64,000 nucleotides of DNA from JAKAGZ01 sp963783855 (GTDB lineage Bacteria; Bacteroidota; Ignavibacteria; Ignavibacteriales; Ignavibacteriaceae). Numbering within the stretch: position 1 is the first letter of the stretch; each line of letters starts with the position of its first letter. Shown piece by piece: positions 1 to 8,388 of the stretch. Where the stretch lies: NCBI GenBank assembly GCA_963783855.1, contig CAWAPE010000002.1, forward strand, positions 1 through 64,000, written 5' to 3'. The position numbers were made by a program, and so were the translations under genes. Under the pieces are notes generated by a model, which saw only the letters and a list, made by a program, of their open reading frames with translations, did no database searches and was not told where the DNA came from.

Positions 1-3
1 TAG

Positions 4-76
<73 letters not shown>

Positions 77-127
77 ATGTATTTAATTCTTTTTTACATT
101 GCCACGTGATTTTAACTCCCGGCTTTG

Positions 128-173
128 GCCGACGAGCTACTCCCGACTTGTCGGGACTCCACCCCGCGATGTA
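128..173 (-). repeat. decayed partial copy of tRNA-fMet with palindrome in the D loop
   Basis: On the minus strand this repeats the tRNA 5' region: acceptor 5' strand CGCGGGG, GGAG, then GTAGCTCGTCGG. Where the true tRNA has the six D-loop bases CAATTG, this copy has the perfect 16-bp palindrome TCCCGACAAGTCGGGA (141-156). The anticodon arm and 3' half are absent, so it cannot make a tRNA. The CGCGATGTA boundary (plus strand) recurs at 73, 165 and 285. Confidence 0.75.
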
Positions 174-195
174 ATTTCTTTTTGTTTGCGTATTT

Positions 196-293
196 CCCTT
201 CGGGTTATGAGCCCTGCGGCCGGTAAACCCGACTCGCCCTTGAAAATCAATTTGTGGCTCCACCTTTACCCGTCTTTGACGGGACGCGATGTA
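196..293 (-). repeat. second decayed tRNA-fMet-like copy with palindromic insertions
   Basis: The plus strand at 197-214 matches the 18 bases of the tRNA anticodon arm at 31-48 exactly. Further on, CTCCACC and CGCGATGTA, contiguous in the true tRNA apart from one C, are separated here by 20 bases including a 15-bp palindrome (269-283, CCCGTCTTTGACGGG). Another short insertion (215-227) splits the anticodon stem from the D-stem-like CCCGAC. The copy is not functional as a tRNA. Together with 128-173 it forms a tandem series derived from the neighbouring tRNA. Confidence 0.65.
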
Positions 294-423
294 ATATCAT
301 TATTTTTTAAGAACTTTCTTTCAATTTCGTTTTGAGAGCACAAATATACCCAAAGTGCTGAGGCATGTCAACTTTTGCGGAGAAATACTTACTTATCCCC
401 TTTTCAGGAAGGCAGTTATGTGA

Positions 424-684
424 TTAAACGTTATAGCTTGATGAAATTCCGTCGATTATCTGTGAACGTGCGTGAATTTCATTCAATTTCTGAATTATCC
501 TGAGTATGCTTTTTCTTTTTTCTTCAATCTGGTCGGTTACAAAACCACTCACGTCCGGCATTGTGCATTGTTCCAGTATGCCTTCGTAAAACTTACTCAT
601 AGCGGTCTCTTTCCTCAAAGCTTCGTTGAGCATTGAGCAGGTGTTTTTGCAGTTATGTAAACACTGAACTTCTCTTTCTTTCAT
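424..684 (-). CDS. small Cys-containing helical protein downstream of VOR genes
   Basis: An 86-residue protein I do not recognise. It begins with a cluster of three cysteines (C8, C12 and C16, in CLHNCKNTC), has another Cys near residue 40, and is otherwise predicted helical and charged, which would suit a small helical bundle with a metal or redox site; that is inference. It lies 37 bp downstream of the gamma subunit of the ferredoxin oxidoreductase on the same strand, so it is probably the last gene of that operon. No signal peptide is visible. The cysteine-containing N-terminus supports the long start; starting at the internal Met before LNEAL would remove that cluster. Confidence 0.6.
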   Translation of the reverse strand: MKEREVQCLHNCKNTCSMLNEALRKETAMSKFYEGILEQCTMPDVSGFVTDQIEEKRKSILRIIQKLNEIHARSQIIDGISSSYNV

Positions 685-721
685 TTTAACCCCTCTGGTA
701 AATATGCATACCCGAAAACAA

Positions 722-1279
722 TCAGACTTTTACTCCTTCGCTTGCTAATTGCTTTCCTACCAATAGTGCCTTTTCGTTTACCGGAATAAGGTGATGATGT
801 CTTTCCGGTAAAACTTTCTCTAACGCTTTAACTATATTTTCAGCTTTTACGATCGGTCGTTTTTCAAGAAATGCACCGACTAAAATCATATTGGCAACTT
901 TTTTCATATTAAGCTTTAAAGCTTCTTCATTTGCCGGCACACATAAAATATCGATGTCAGTTCTTGTAGGAGCATTTATAATACTCGATTCTTCATACAT
1001 CAGGAGTCCGCCGGGTTTAACAGCAGATTCAAATTTATCCAGTGACGGCTGATTCAGAACAATTGCGGAATCGAAAGTAGCGACAATAGGAGAACTTATT
1101 CTTGAGCCTGAAACAATCACTGTACAGTTTGCTGTTCCGCCTCTCATTTCAGGTCCGTAAGAAGGCATCCAGCTTATTTCTTTTTCTTCAATCATCGCAG
1201 CATAAGCAATGATTTGTCCCATTGAAAGAATTCCCTGTCCGCCGAATCCGGCAAAAATTATTTCGTGAGCTTTTTGCAT
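722..1279 (-). CDS. vorC: 2-oxoacid:ferredoxin oxidoreductase, gamma subunit (VOR/KOR type)
   Basis: Gamma subunit of a thiamine-diphosphate 2-oxoacid:ferredoxin oxidoreductase, which oxidatively decarboxylates branched-chain 2-oxoacids or 2-oxoglutarate to the acyl-CoA while reducing ferredoxin in the cytoplasm. The 185 residues match the POR gamma domain: GFGGQG at residues 11-16 and the SYGPEMRGG motif at 40-48. It is the fourth gene of the order ferredoxin-alpha-beta-gamma, the layout of bacterial VOR clusters, and starts 21 bp after the beta gene. Substrate cannot be fixed from sequence; the small separate ferredoxin subunit favours VOR over KOR. Confidence 0.9.
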   Translation of the reverse strand: MQKAHEIIFAGFGGQGILSMGQIIAYAAMIEEKEISWMPSYGPEMRGGTANCTVIVSGSRISSPIVATFDSAIVLNQPSLDKFESAVKPGGLLMYEESSIINAPTRTDIDILCVPANEEALKLNMKKVANMILVGAFLEKRPIVKAENIVKALEKVLPERHHHLIPVNEKALLVGKQLASEGVKV

Positions 1280-1300
1280 TTTAATTTCCTTTAACTTTTA

Positions 1301-2077
1301 TCAGTTTGTTCCTGCTTTCGGTACTTTTAAGTCTCCCAGCGGATAATAAGGAAGCATATTTTCTTCCATCCATTTGTTTGATTCAACAGGAGTCATACTC
1401 CAGCCGGAAGGACAATTAGATACCACTTCAATAAAACAGGTGCCTTTTTTCTCTTTCTGATATTCAAATGATTTTTGAATTGCTTTTTTAAGTTTACGAA
1501 CCGCGCCCGCTGTATGAGCCGCCTGTCTTGTTACATAATGTGCGCCGGGCAGAATAGTTATCATATCGGTAATCTTTAAAGGATAACCGATTAATTTTTC
1601 ATCTCTTCCATATGGTGATGTTGAAGTTTTCATACCGATCAATGATGTTGGTGCCATCTGGCCACCGGTCATTCCGTAAATTCCGTTATTGATAAATATG
1701 ATCAGGATGTTTTCGCCGCGGTTAATTGAGTGAATTGTTTCCGCGGTACCGATAGCAGCAAGGTCGCCATCACCCTGGTAAGTGAAAACAAATTTATCAG
1801 GAAGAACTCTTTTAATTCCTGTAGCTACCGCAGTTGCTCTTCCGTGTGCTGCTTCCTGCATATCAACGTTCATATAATGATATGCAAAAACTGAACAGCC
1901 TACCGGCGCAACACCGACAGTGTTTTCCTGAATATTCATTTCTTCAACTACTTCCATCAACACTCTGTGTACTACACCGTGGCCGCAACCCGGACAGTAA
2001 TGAAGAGGTGTTTCTGTAAGAGTTTCAGGTTTCCTGTAAACTACATCCATTCCATTGTTTGAATTATCTAATGACAT
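1301..2077 (-). CDS. vorA: 2-oxoacid:ferredoxin oxidoreductase, beta (TPP-binding) subunit
   Basis: Beta subunit that binds thiamine diphosphate and carries out decarboxylation. The 258-residue protein shows YCPGCGHG at 27-34 (the Cys pair of the beta family), the TPP/Mg motif starting GDGD at 102-105 and ending with the Asn pair at 130-131, and the conserved YGMTGGQ-SPT-like segment near 134-145. Length is typical of two- to four-subunit VOR/KOR enzymes. It lies between alpha (12 bp gap) and gamma. The symbol follows archaeal VOR naming and is used loosely; in Bacteroidota these are often annotated only as TPP-dependent enzymes. Confidence 0.9.
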   Translation of the reverse strand: MSLDNSNNGMDVVYRKPETLTETPLHYCPGCGHGVVHRVLMEVVEEMNIQENTVGVAPVGCSVFAYHYMNVDMQEAAHGRATAVATGIKRVLPDKFVFTYQGDGDLAAIGTAETIHSINRGENILIIFINNGIYGMTGGQMAPTSLIGMKTSTSPYGRDEKLIGYPLKITDMITILPGAHYVTRQAAHTAGAVRKLKKAIQKSFEYQKEKKGTCFIEVVSNCPSGWSMTPVESNKWMEENMLPYYPLGDLKVPKAGTN

Positions 2078-2089
2078 TACAATTCCTCT

Positions 2090-3187
2090 TTATTCGTTTG
2101 TTACCATTTGTTTTTCGAGAAGTTCTTCAACATTTTTTAGAACTTCTTCCGGTGTAGGTATTATTCCACCCATTCTTCCATAATGATAAACAGGTTTCTT
2201 CCCGTTAACTGCCAGTCTGACATCTTCAACCATCTGGCCGGCGTTCATTTCGAGTACAAGGTAAAAATTTACTTTATCTGTATATGATGCCAGTGCATCT
2301 TTTGGAAACGGATAGAGAGTAATAGGACGAAGCAAACCGAGCTTAATTCCTTTTTCCCTACCGAGTTCAATAACTTTCTGGCAGATCCTGGCTGAAAGTC
2401 CGTACGCAACTAAAAGTACATCAGCGTCTTCTGTATTTATTTCTTCAAATCTTACTTCGTTCTCTTCAATCTTTTTGTACTTTCTCTGCAGCTCAAGATT
2501 TACCTGTTCCATTTCTTCAGGTTTGATAAATAGAGAAGTAATAATATTTCTTTCTCTCGTTTTAGGTTTGCCTATTGTAGCCCATGAGTTTTCCGGGTAC
2601 TCCAGGGAACCTTCTTCAGGTAATTCAACTTTTTCCATCATTTGTCCGAGAGCGCCATCAGCAAGAATCATTACAGGATTCCTGTATTTTTCACCGAGTG
2701 CAAATCCATCGAAAACAAAGTCAGCCATTTCCTGTACGGATGAAGGTGCAAGAACTATTAGATGATAATCGCCGTGACCGCCGCCTTTTACTGACTGGAA
2801 ATAATCTCCCTGTGATGGCTGGATTGTTCCAAGTCCCGGGCCTCCCCTGTTAACGTTTACCACAAGACAGGGTAGCTGTGCCGAAGCAATATACGATAAC
2901 CCTTCCTGCATTAAACTGATTCCCGGGCTTGATGATGATGTCATTACACGGGCTCCGGCTCCTGCCGCTCCATAGATCATATTTATAGAAGCCACCTCAC
3001 TTTCGGCCTGCAGTACAACACCTCCGCGCTGTGGCACCTCCCTTGTAAAATATTCCAGGATTTCAGACTGCGGTGTTATAGGATAACCGAAATACGCATG
3101 CATCCCGGCTCTTATCGCAGCCTCAGCAAGAGCTTCATTGCCCTTCATTAAACGAGCTTCTTTTACTATCTCTAATGTTTGATTCAT
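2090..3187 (-). CDS. vorB: 2-oxoacid:ferredoxin oxidoreductase, alpha subunit (VorB-like)
   Basis: Alpha subunit (365 residues) containing the pyrimidine-binding and transketolase C-terminal-like domains of 2-oxoacid:ferredoxin oxidoreductases. Visible markers are GYPITPQSEI near residues 34-43, QAESEVASINM at about 60-70 and the SSSSPGISLMQEG loop that contacts the cofactor and CoA side. It pairs with the TPP-binding beta subunit to form the catalytic core. It sits 29 bp after the ferredoxin gene. Bacteroides VorB proteins have the same length and gene order, which is why I prefer 3-methyl-2-oxobutanoate over pyruvate as substrate. Confidence 0.9.
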   Translation of the reverse strand: MNQTLEIVKEARLMKGNEALAEAAIRAGMHAYFGYPITPQSEILEYFTREVPQRGGVVLQAESEVASINMIYGAAGAGARVMTSSSSPGISLMQEGLSYIASAQLPCLVVNVNRGGPGLGTIQPSQGDYFQSVKGGGHGDYHLIVLAPSSVQEMADFVFDGFALGEKYRNPVMILADGALGQMMEKVELPEEGSLEYPENSWATIGKPKTRERNIITSLFIKPEEMEQVNLELQRKYKKIEENEVRFEEINTEDADVLLVAYGLSARICQKVIELGREKGIKLGLLRPITLYPFPKDALASYTDKVNFYLVLEMNAGQMVEDVRLAVNGKKPVYHYGRMGGIIPTPEEVLKNVEELLEKQMVTNE

Positions 3188-3216
3188 CTTTTTACCAAAA
3201 TTTTTATTAAAACTTT

Positions 3217-3486
3217 TTATGCTTCCGCAGCTTGTTTATCTGCTTTCTTTTTTGAGGCTTTGGGCTCTCTGTAAACTGTAATTGCTGAATCAGGACAAAC
3301 AATTGCACAGTTTGTACAACCGGTACAATTATCCTGAACAAGCTCGGCAAACTTGTAACCCTTTAGGTTGATTTTTTTTGATAAAGCAAGACTATCCTGC
3401 GGGCAAGCAACTATACAAAGTTCACATCCCTTGCACAGTTCTATTTTGAATTCTACATTTCCGCGAATCATAATTTTTTCTGCCAT
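3217..3486 (-). CDS. vorD: 2x[4Fe-4S] ferredoxin subunit of the 2-oxoacid oxidoreductase
   Basis: An 89-residue dicluster ferredoxin, first gene of the VOR operon. Two CxxCxxCxxxCP motifs use Cys 18, 21, 24, 28 and Cys 54, 57, 60, 64. It carries electrons from the TPP intermediate to soluble ferredoxin. The lysine/alanine-rich tail (about 76-89) lies outside the fold. The start ATG follows an AT-rich leader; the operon promoter should lie in 3487-3600 but I cannot place it with confidence. Confidence 0.9.
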   Translation of the reverse strand: MAEKIMIRGNVEFKIELCKGCELCIVACPQDSLALSKKINLKGYKFAELVQDNCTGCTNCAIVCPDSAITVYREPKASKKKADKQAAEA

Positions 3487-3762
3487 TAATTATTAAAATT
3501 CTCTTTGTCAGGTATTTACAAGTTATATGCCAAGAAAGAGCCTATTTACAGCTCTCTATTATTGTTGGAAAATCGATATTCATGCTATAATTATCACTTT
3601 TAAGAAAATTTTAAAGGATTTCTGATTCTTGTATGAGAGAAGATATCTACCGAGCCTGAGAAGGAGAAATTGATATTCGGTGCATTTTTAAACAATATTA
3701 TTATAATATTGGTGTCTATTTTGGTTCGTATTCTTAATTACAGTTAGAAATGAGGTATTATC
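3487..3762. other. divergent intergenic region, VOR operon / S9 peptidase
   Basis: 276 bp between two divergently transcribed units. It is AT-rich and must hold both promoters. I see no coding potential, no convincing terminator and no strong TTGACA/TATAAT pair. A Shine-Dalgarno-like GAGG (3752-3755) precedes the TTG start of the peptidase gene. Confidence 0.5.
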
Positions 3763-5722
3763 TTGAAAAATTCAACAATTACAATTTTGATATTGTTTCT
3801 ATCTATTATATGTGGGATTTCTGTTTCAGCTCAAAATAAGCCGTTTACTATGACTGACCAGGTAAATCTGGAATCTCCCAATAACCCGTTAATTTCTCCG
3901 AACGGAGATAAAGTCTTATTCACAATCAGAAAACCCGACATGATAAAAAACAGGTGGGTGACACAGATTTATCTTTTGGATATCCCTTCAGATAATTATT
4001 ATCAGTTCACAACAAATGGCAAAAGCTGTACAAATCCGCAGTTTTCACCTGATGGTAAATTCGTAACGTTTCTATCAGGAAGAGAATATCTGAACAAAGA
4101 ATCTGAAAAAATGGAAAGCGATGGAAGACAAATCTGGGCAGCTCCGCTAAACGGAGGAGAAGCTTTGAACCTTACTTCAATTAAAGGTGGCGTTGATGAA
4201 TATTGCTGGTCGCATAACGGAAATTTAATAGCGTTTCTTTCGGAAAAACAAAACGACACAGAAGGATCCCAGAAAATTTTTCCAAGAGAAAATCCTGTTA
4301 AAGTTTTGAATTTTTTAGATGTAAATTCAGGAAAAATTATTTCTTCATTTGATCTGGATGCCGGTGCAACAGATATCAGTTTCAGCAGCAATGATAATAA
4401 AATTATCTACCAGACAAATTATACGGCTGAGTATAACGATGATCAGAAATATGATATTTTTGCTATAGATCTTAATGGTAATAAAACACAGCTTACTTCT
4501 GAAGCCGGACCTGAAACATCGCCGGCCTATTCACCCGATGGCAAAACAATCGCTTATATTACACAAACAGTTCCTGATATAGAATTTGCAGAAACCGACC
4601 TGAATATAATGAATGCCAACGGAACGGGGAAAAAGAATCTCACGAAAGAATTTAACCTAAGTGTAGACAACCTGATCTGGAAAGACGACAACACAATTTA
4701 TTTTACTGTTAACGAAGGTACAAACGAACAACTGTACAGTGTAACTATGAATAATTATAAAATTGAAAAAATAACTGCAGGTAATATGAAAGTTGCTGAC
4801 GTTTCTTTTTCAAATAAAGGTGACCTGTGTTACGTTAGTGAGAGTGCAAAAACACTTAATGAAATTTACATTAACAACAAACCTTTTACGAACTTCAGCA
4901 AGCAGTTAGCAGAATACAATCCCGGTTCGCAGGAAGTGGTAAGTTATAAAAGCCGTGACGGGAAATTTAATATTGAGGGAATTTTATTTAAACCAAATAA
5001 TTTTGACCCTGCAAAAAAATACCCTTTGATCTTAACAGTACACGGTGGCCCGTATGGGTCTTTTAAAAATACTTTTTTACAAACATATGGAACGAGGATC
5101 TGGACTGATAAAGGTTATCTTGTTTTCGCACCAAACCCGAGAGGAAGCGATGGATACTCTGATGCCTTTTCACAGGCAAACCGATACGATCTTGGCGGCG
5201 GCGATTACAGGGATATTATGGATGGGGTTAATTACATAATTTCAAAAGGGTTTGTTGATACAAATAAAATGGGAGTTACCGGCGGAAGCTACGGCGGTTA
5301 TCTTACTAACTGGATTATCTCACAAAACAACAGGTTTAAAGCGGCAGTTTCTATGTACGGACTTGTTTAGTTTATTTACAGACTGGAGCAATTCCTGGCA
5401 ACCGAGCTGGGAAAAAATGTACCTTGGCTATTATTACTGGGAAAAACCAATTGATATGAACAACCAGTACGTCAGCAGATCTCCCGCATTTTATGCACAG
5501 AACATTACCACACCAACGTTGATACTTCACGGAGATAGTGATGTTTACACCAACCTGTCAAATTCCCGTGAAATGTACCAGGCCCTGCATACCAGGAATG
5601 TACCGGTGAAATTCGTGGTCTACCCGGGCGAAGGTCACGGACTCAGGAGAAAACCAAACGACTATATTAATGTAGTAGAAAGAGCCACAGAATGGTTCGA
5701 AAAATATATCCCTTCAAAATAA
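3763..5722 (+). pseudogene. S9-family serine peptidase (DPP/prolyl-oligopeptidase type), frameshifted
   Basis: Secreted S9 peptidase with an N-terminal signal peptide (ILILFLSIICGISVSA), a beta-propeller region with repeated SPDGK-type strands (about residues 40-370), and a C-terminal alpha/beta-hydrolase domain. The nucleophile is Ser509 in GGSYGG. The first frame ends at TAG 5368-5370, directly after the strand VSMYGLV. The frame one base later continues SLFTDWSN and runs to 5722; it contains the catalytic Asp (HGDSD, codon 5540-5542) and His (GEGHG, codon 5636-5638). One extra T in the TTT at 5366-5368 explains the break. As sequenced, the product loses Asp and His and cannot be active. 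Start is TTG with GAGG upstream. An assembly error is possible, since both halves look well conserved. Confidence 0.85.
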
Positions 5723-5729
5723 CATTTTC

Positions 5730-5757
5730 GTAGAGACGGGTTTCACCCCGTCTCTAC
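5730..5757. repeat. REP-like palindrome (GTAGAGACGGG family)
   Basis: 28-bp inverted repeat with arms GTAGAGACGGG and CCCGTCTCTAC around a six-base loop TTTCAC. The arms are the same as in the palindrome inside the RAYT gene at 43868-43899 and in the two elements near 48.3-48.6 kb. It lies 8 bp after the stop of the peptidase gene, so it may also end that transcript, though no T-tract follows. The rest of 5758-5913 shows no gene. Confidence 0.85.
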
Positions 5758-5913
5758 AGGCTTATCTCCACGCTCCCGACCAAAAAACCGAAAAAGTCGA
5801 ATATTTGCCTGCAACCAATTAGGCCCCCCGGACATCACATTACATTGATAATACTATAACATGAAACTAATTTTAAAGTATAAAATTTTAGTCATAATCA
5901 GAGAGGTGCACAT

Positions 5914-6408
5914 TTGAAATCATTAACCAAAATATTTATCATTTTTGTGATGGTTACGTTGGTAGGGTTTACCCTTGTAGTAAATGAGGAAACCAGTACT
6001 ACCTCAAACCCGGCAAACAATGAGATATCTTCCGTTAATGACGCAGAGAATACTATAAATGAATCTTTAGTGGATTATACCGAAAAAGGAACAATGGTTG
6101 CTTCATGGTATGGTCCTAGATTTCACGGAAAATTAACCGCAAATGGTGAAATTTATGACCAGATGGCATTCACCGCGGCAAATAAAAAGTTAAAATTTGG
6201 CACATTATTGAAAATAACTAATTTAAAAAATAGTAAGTCCGTTATTGTAAGAATAAACGACCGTGGACCTTATATACCGGGCAGAAATCTTGATTTATCA
6301 AAAGCGTCAGCTTTAGCTTTAGGAATGATGCACAGAGGTGTAATTAAAGTTAAGGTGGAACAAATCAGCCTCAAGGGAGTAAACTACCCAGTGGTGGCTC
6401 TTAAATAA
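5914..6408 (+). CDS. rlpA: RlpA-like septal ring/double-psi beta-barrel protein
   Basis: A 164-residue exported protein with an N-terminal hydrophobic segment (about 7-24), a Ser/Thr/Asn linker and a single double-psi beta-barrel domain (about 61-155). Motifs typical of RlpA are ASWYGPRFHGKLTANGE (63-79), INDRGPY (114-120) and NLDLS. RlpA proteins bind or cleave denuded peptidoglycan strands at the septum. There is no SPOR domain here, and no lipobox cysteine at the signal sequence, so it may be inner-membrane anchored or periplasmic. Start is TTG at 5914 with GAGAGG 9-14 bases upstream; the next ATG (6094) would remove the signal segment. Confidence 0.85.
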   Translation: MKSLTKIFIIFVMVTLVGFTLVVNEETSTTSNPANNEISSVNDAENTINESLVDYTEKGTMVASWYGPRFHGKLTANGEIYDQMAFTAANKKLKFGTLLKITNLKNSKSVIVRINDRGPYIPGRNLDLSKASALALGMMHRGVIKVKVEQISLKGVNYPVVALK

Positions 6409-6430
6409 AATAATCCTATTATTAGTGATA

Positions 6431-6460
6431 AACCCCGGCTTCAAAACCGGGGTTTTTTAT
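6431..6460 (+). terminator. Rho-independent terminator after rlpA
   Basis: Stem AACCCCGG (6431-6438) pairs with CCGGGGTT (6447-6454) around an eight-base loop and runs into TTTTTATTTT. It begins 22 bp after the rlpA stop codon. Confidence 0.9.
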
Positions 6461-6577
6461 TTTAAACGGCTTGGAATGTGATTTTTTGTTAAATTTGTCC
6501 ATTCATTCTCATTTCCTCATAGCCCTCTCATGGGAAAAGGAGGACTTGGGCTATTACCCAACAAGTTTCTGTTATCT

Positions 6578-7132
6578 ATGAAAAAACTAAATATCGGCTG
6601 CGGAAAAGATTTAAAAGAAGGATATGTAAACCTGGATATTGTGAATTACGGCGGAAACCAGATTCACGATATAAACACGTTCCCCTATCCATTTGAAGAC
6701 AATACTTTCGATGAAATTTATGCTTCGCACATATTGGAACATCTCGATAGTTTCCACAAAACTGTAACCGAATTGTACAGGATTTCAAAACCAGATGGGA
6801 AAATTATTGTTTACGCCCCTTTCTTTTTAAACACAAAATATTTTGGCGAGCCGGATCATAAAATTCCTTTTTCAATCAGAACATTCGATAATTATGAATA
6901 CATCGAAAACAGGAAATTAAAATTTTATGAAAAATGGAAATTGAATCACCGGACAAATTACGAAGGTAAAGCAACTTTTGAGATTCTTGAGAAAAGATTT
7001 ATCACCTCTCATTTTGCCGCGCTAAAATGGATGGATTTTATTGTAAATATAGAGCCGGTCATGTACGAAAGATTCTTCGCCGGAATATTCTCACCGGAAG
7101 AAGTTTACTTCAAACTGAGGGTTGTGAAATAA
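6578..7132 (+). CDS. class I SAM-dependent methyltransferase
   Basis: A Rossmann-fold methyltransferase (about 184 residues from the chosen start). Motif I is LNIGCGKDLKEGYVNLD right at the N-terminus, followed by the acidic end of strand beta-2, the post-II segment FPYPFEDNTFDEIYASHILEHL and the FYEKW insertion common in small methyltransferases of sugar or lipid pathways. Target unknown. An upstream in-frame ATG at 6530 would add 16 residues that do not resemble the family; I chose the ATG at 6578 because motif I normally lies within ten residues of the N-terminus. It follows the rlpA terminator, so it is a separate transcript. Confidence 0.75.
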   Translation: MKKLNIGCGKDLKEGYVNLDIVNYGGNQIHDINTFPYPFEDNTFDEIYASHILEHLDSFHKTVTELYRISKPDGKIIVYAPFFLNTKYFGEPDHKIPFSIRTFDNYEYIENRKLKFYEKWKLNHRTNYEGKATFEILEKRFITSHFAALKWMDFIVNIEPVMYERFFAGIFSPEEVYFKLRVVK

Positions 7133-7135
7133 TTT

Positions 7136-7261
7136 CAACCGCTACGCGGTTGATACCTTGTTATTTCCCCTTACTACAAACTTTGAACCGCCAGGCGGTT
7201 CTCTCACATTAATAAAAATTCCATTAAATATAAATCATATTTTTTGTTTGTTGGCTAGCCA
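7136..7261. repeat. three small hairpins upstream of the Y1 transposase
   Basis: Palindromes CAACCGCTACGCGGTTG (7136-7152), GAACCGCCAGGCGGTTC (7185-7201) and TGGCTAGCCA (7252-7261). The core GCTACGC / GCCAGGC / GCTAGC resembles the downstream pair at 7840-7905. REP-like hairpins of this kind are the substrates of IS200/IS605 and RAYT Y1 transposases. Confidence 0.75.
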
Positions 7262-7343
7262 TCAGGTAAGTGCATTTTTTAATAATATTTTGCAAATTCT
7301 TAAAAATAACACACTGTATTTTTCATTAAAATGAGGAGCCATA

Positions 7344-7802
7344 ATGGCAAACACCTATCACCAGGTTTTTGTCCACATCGTGTTTTCTGTAAAACATCGT
7401 GCCAGCCTTATTCCAAAGAACAAAAAAGAAGAATTACATAAGTACATTAATGGAGTAATAACCGGGAAGAACTGCAAAACTATTATAATTAATTCTATGC
7501 CCGATCATATTCATATTCTGGCAGGCTTAAATCCCCAAATCAGTATTTCAGACCTGGTAAAGGATATTAAGATTTCAACTAATAAATTAATTAATGATAA
7601 TAAATGGACAAGACAAACATTTAAATGGCAGGATGGTTTCGGAGTATTTTCATACAGCAAATCACAAATTGCACAGGTTTTTAAATATATCAAGGAACAA
7701 GAAGAGCATCACAAAACTCATTCATTTAAAGAAGAATACTTAAAGTTTCTAAATAAATATGGTGTTGAATATGATCAGAAATATGTTTTTGATCTGGAAT
7801 AA
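7344..7802 (+). CDS. tnpA: IS200/IS605-family Y1 (HUH) transposase
   Basis: 152 residues, the usual size of an IS200-type TnpA. The HUH motif is H55-I56-H57 in MPDHIHIL; the catalytic tyrosine is most likely Tyr115 in the helix QVFKYIKEQEEHH. The WQDGF segment at 95-99 and the C-terminal YGVEYDQKYVFD tail are family signatures. The enzyme cuts and rejoins single-stranded DNA at hairpins. There is no tnpB partner. Three hairpins lie upstream (7136-7261) and two downstream (7840-7905). A GAGGAG ribosome site precedes the ATG. The gene is intact, so the element may be active. Confidence 0.93.
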   Translation: MANTYHQVFVHIVFSVKHRASLIPKNKKEELHKYINGVITGKNCKTIIINSMPDHIHILAGLNPQISISDLVKDIKISTNKLINDNKWTRQTFKWQDGFGVFSYSKSQIAQVFKYIKEQEEHHKTHSFKEEYLKFLNKYGVEYDQKYVFDLE

Positions 7803-7839
7803 TACAGGAAAAATTATATGCTAATTAAAATTATCACAA

Positions 7840-7905
7840 GATGGCGTAGCCATCGAATGTTTGTAGAATAACAAAGACAAAACACACAGTGACCGCGTAG
7901 CGGTC
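7840..7905. repeat. two small hairpins downstream of the Y1 transposase
   Basis: GATGGCGTAGCCATC (7840-7854) and GACCGCGTAGCGGTC (7891-7905). Both centre on GCGTAG; the reverse complement of the second core (CGCTACGCG) matches the upstream hairpin at 7136-7152. They delimit a possible mobile unit of about 770 bp. Confidence 0.75.
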
Positions 7906-7915
7906 AAATAGTTCA

Positions 7916-8281
7916 TTATTTATTCTTCACAGCTTTCACAACTATCATTATCCAGCCAATTAAAAGACACACTCCGCCGAATGGAGTTATAATCGCAAAG
8001 GCGACTGTGTAGGTAAGTGCGTATAAATAAAGTGAAAACGAAAACAGAATTACTCCCAGTGTAAAAAACAGTGCTGCAATTCTGAAATTATTATCGCCGT
8101 AAAATCCAATAGATAAAATCACAACTGAATGTACTAACTGGTAAAGAACACCTGTTTTATAAACTTCCAGCATTTCGGGTGTTAAATAATCTTTAAGTCC
8201 ATGCGCTCCGAAAGCGCCTAAAGCGACCCCCAGAAAGCCTAAAATTCCGCCTGCAATTATCCAGGTTTTATTATTTTTCAT
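7916..8281 (-). CDS. DUF423 family small membrane protein
   Basis: 121 residues forming about four transmembrane helices. The N-terminal GILGFLGVALGAFGAHGL with the following YKTGVLYQLVHSV is diagnostic of DUF423 (YgdD family). The C-terminal TPFGGVCLLIGWIMI helix also fits. Function is unknown for the whole family. It is monocistronic, its 3' end 11 bp from the transposase hairpin at 7891-7905. Confidence 0.85.
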   Translation of the reverse strand: MKNNKTWIIAGGILGFLGVALGAFGAHGLKDYLTPEMLEVYKTGVLYQLVHSVVILSIGFYGDNNFRIAALFFTLGVILFSFSLYLYALTYTVAFAIITPFGGVCLLIGWIMIVVKAVKNK

Positions 8282-8388
8282 AGTTTTTACTCAAAATAGT
8301 TACGTGGTGAACATCTAAATGTGTTGAACACTTGGATTAAAAATTAGTAAATTACCCGATCAGATGTAAAACTAAAAAGGATGCTTCT

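Noticed and set aside
5360..5372. Programmed +1 frameshift at GTT-TAG in the S9 peptidase
   Set aside because: No upstream Shine-Dalgarno-like stimulator, and a homopolymer error explains the break as well; three other genes show the same kind of break.
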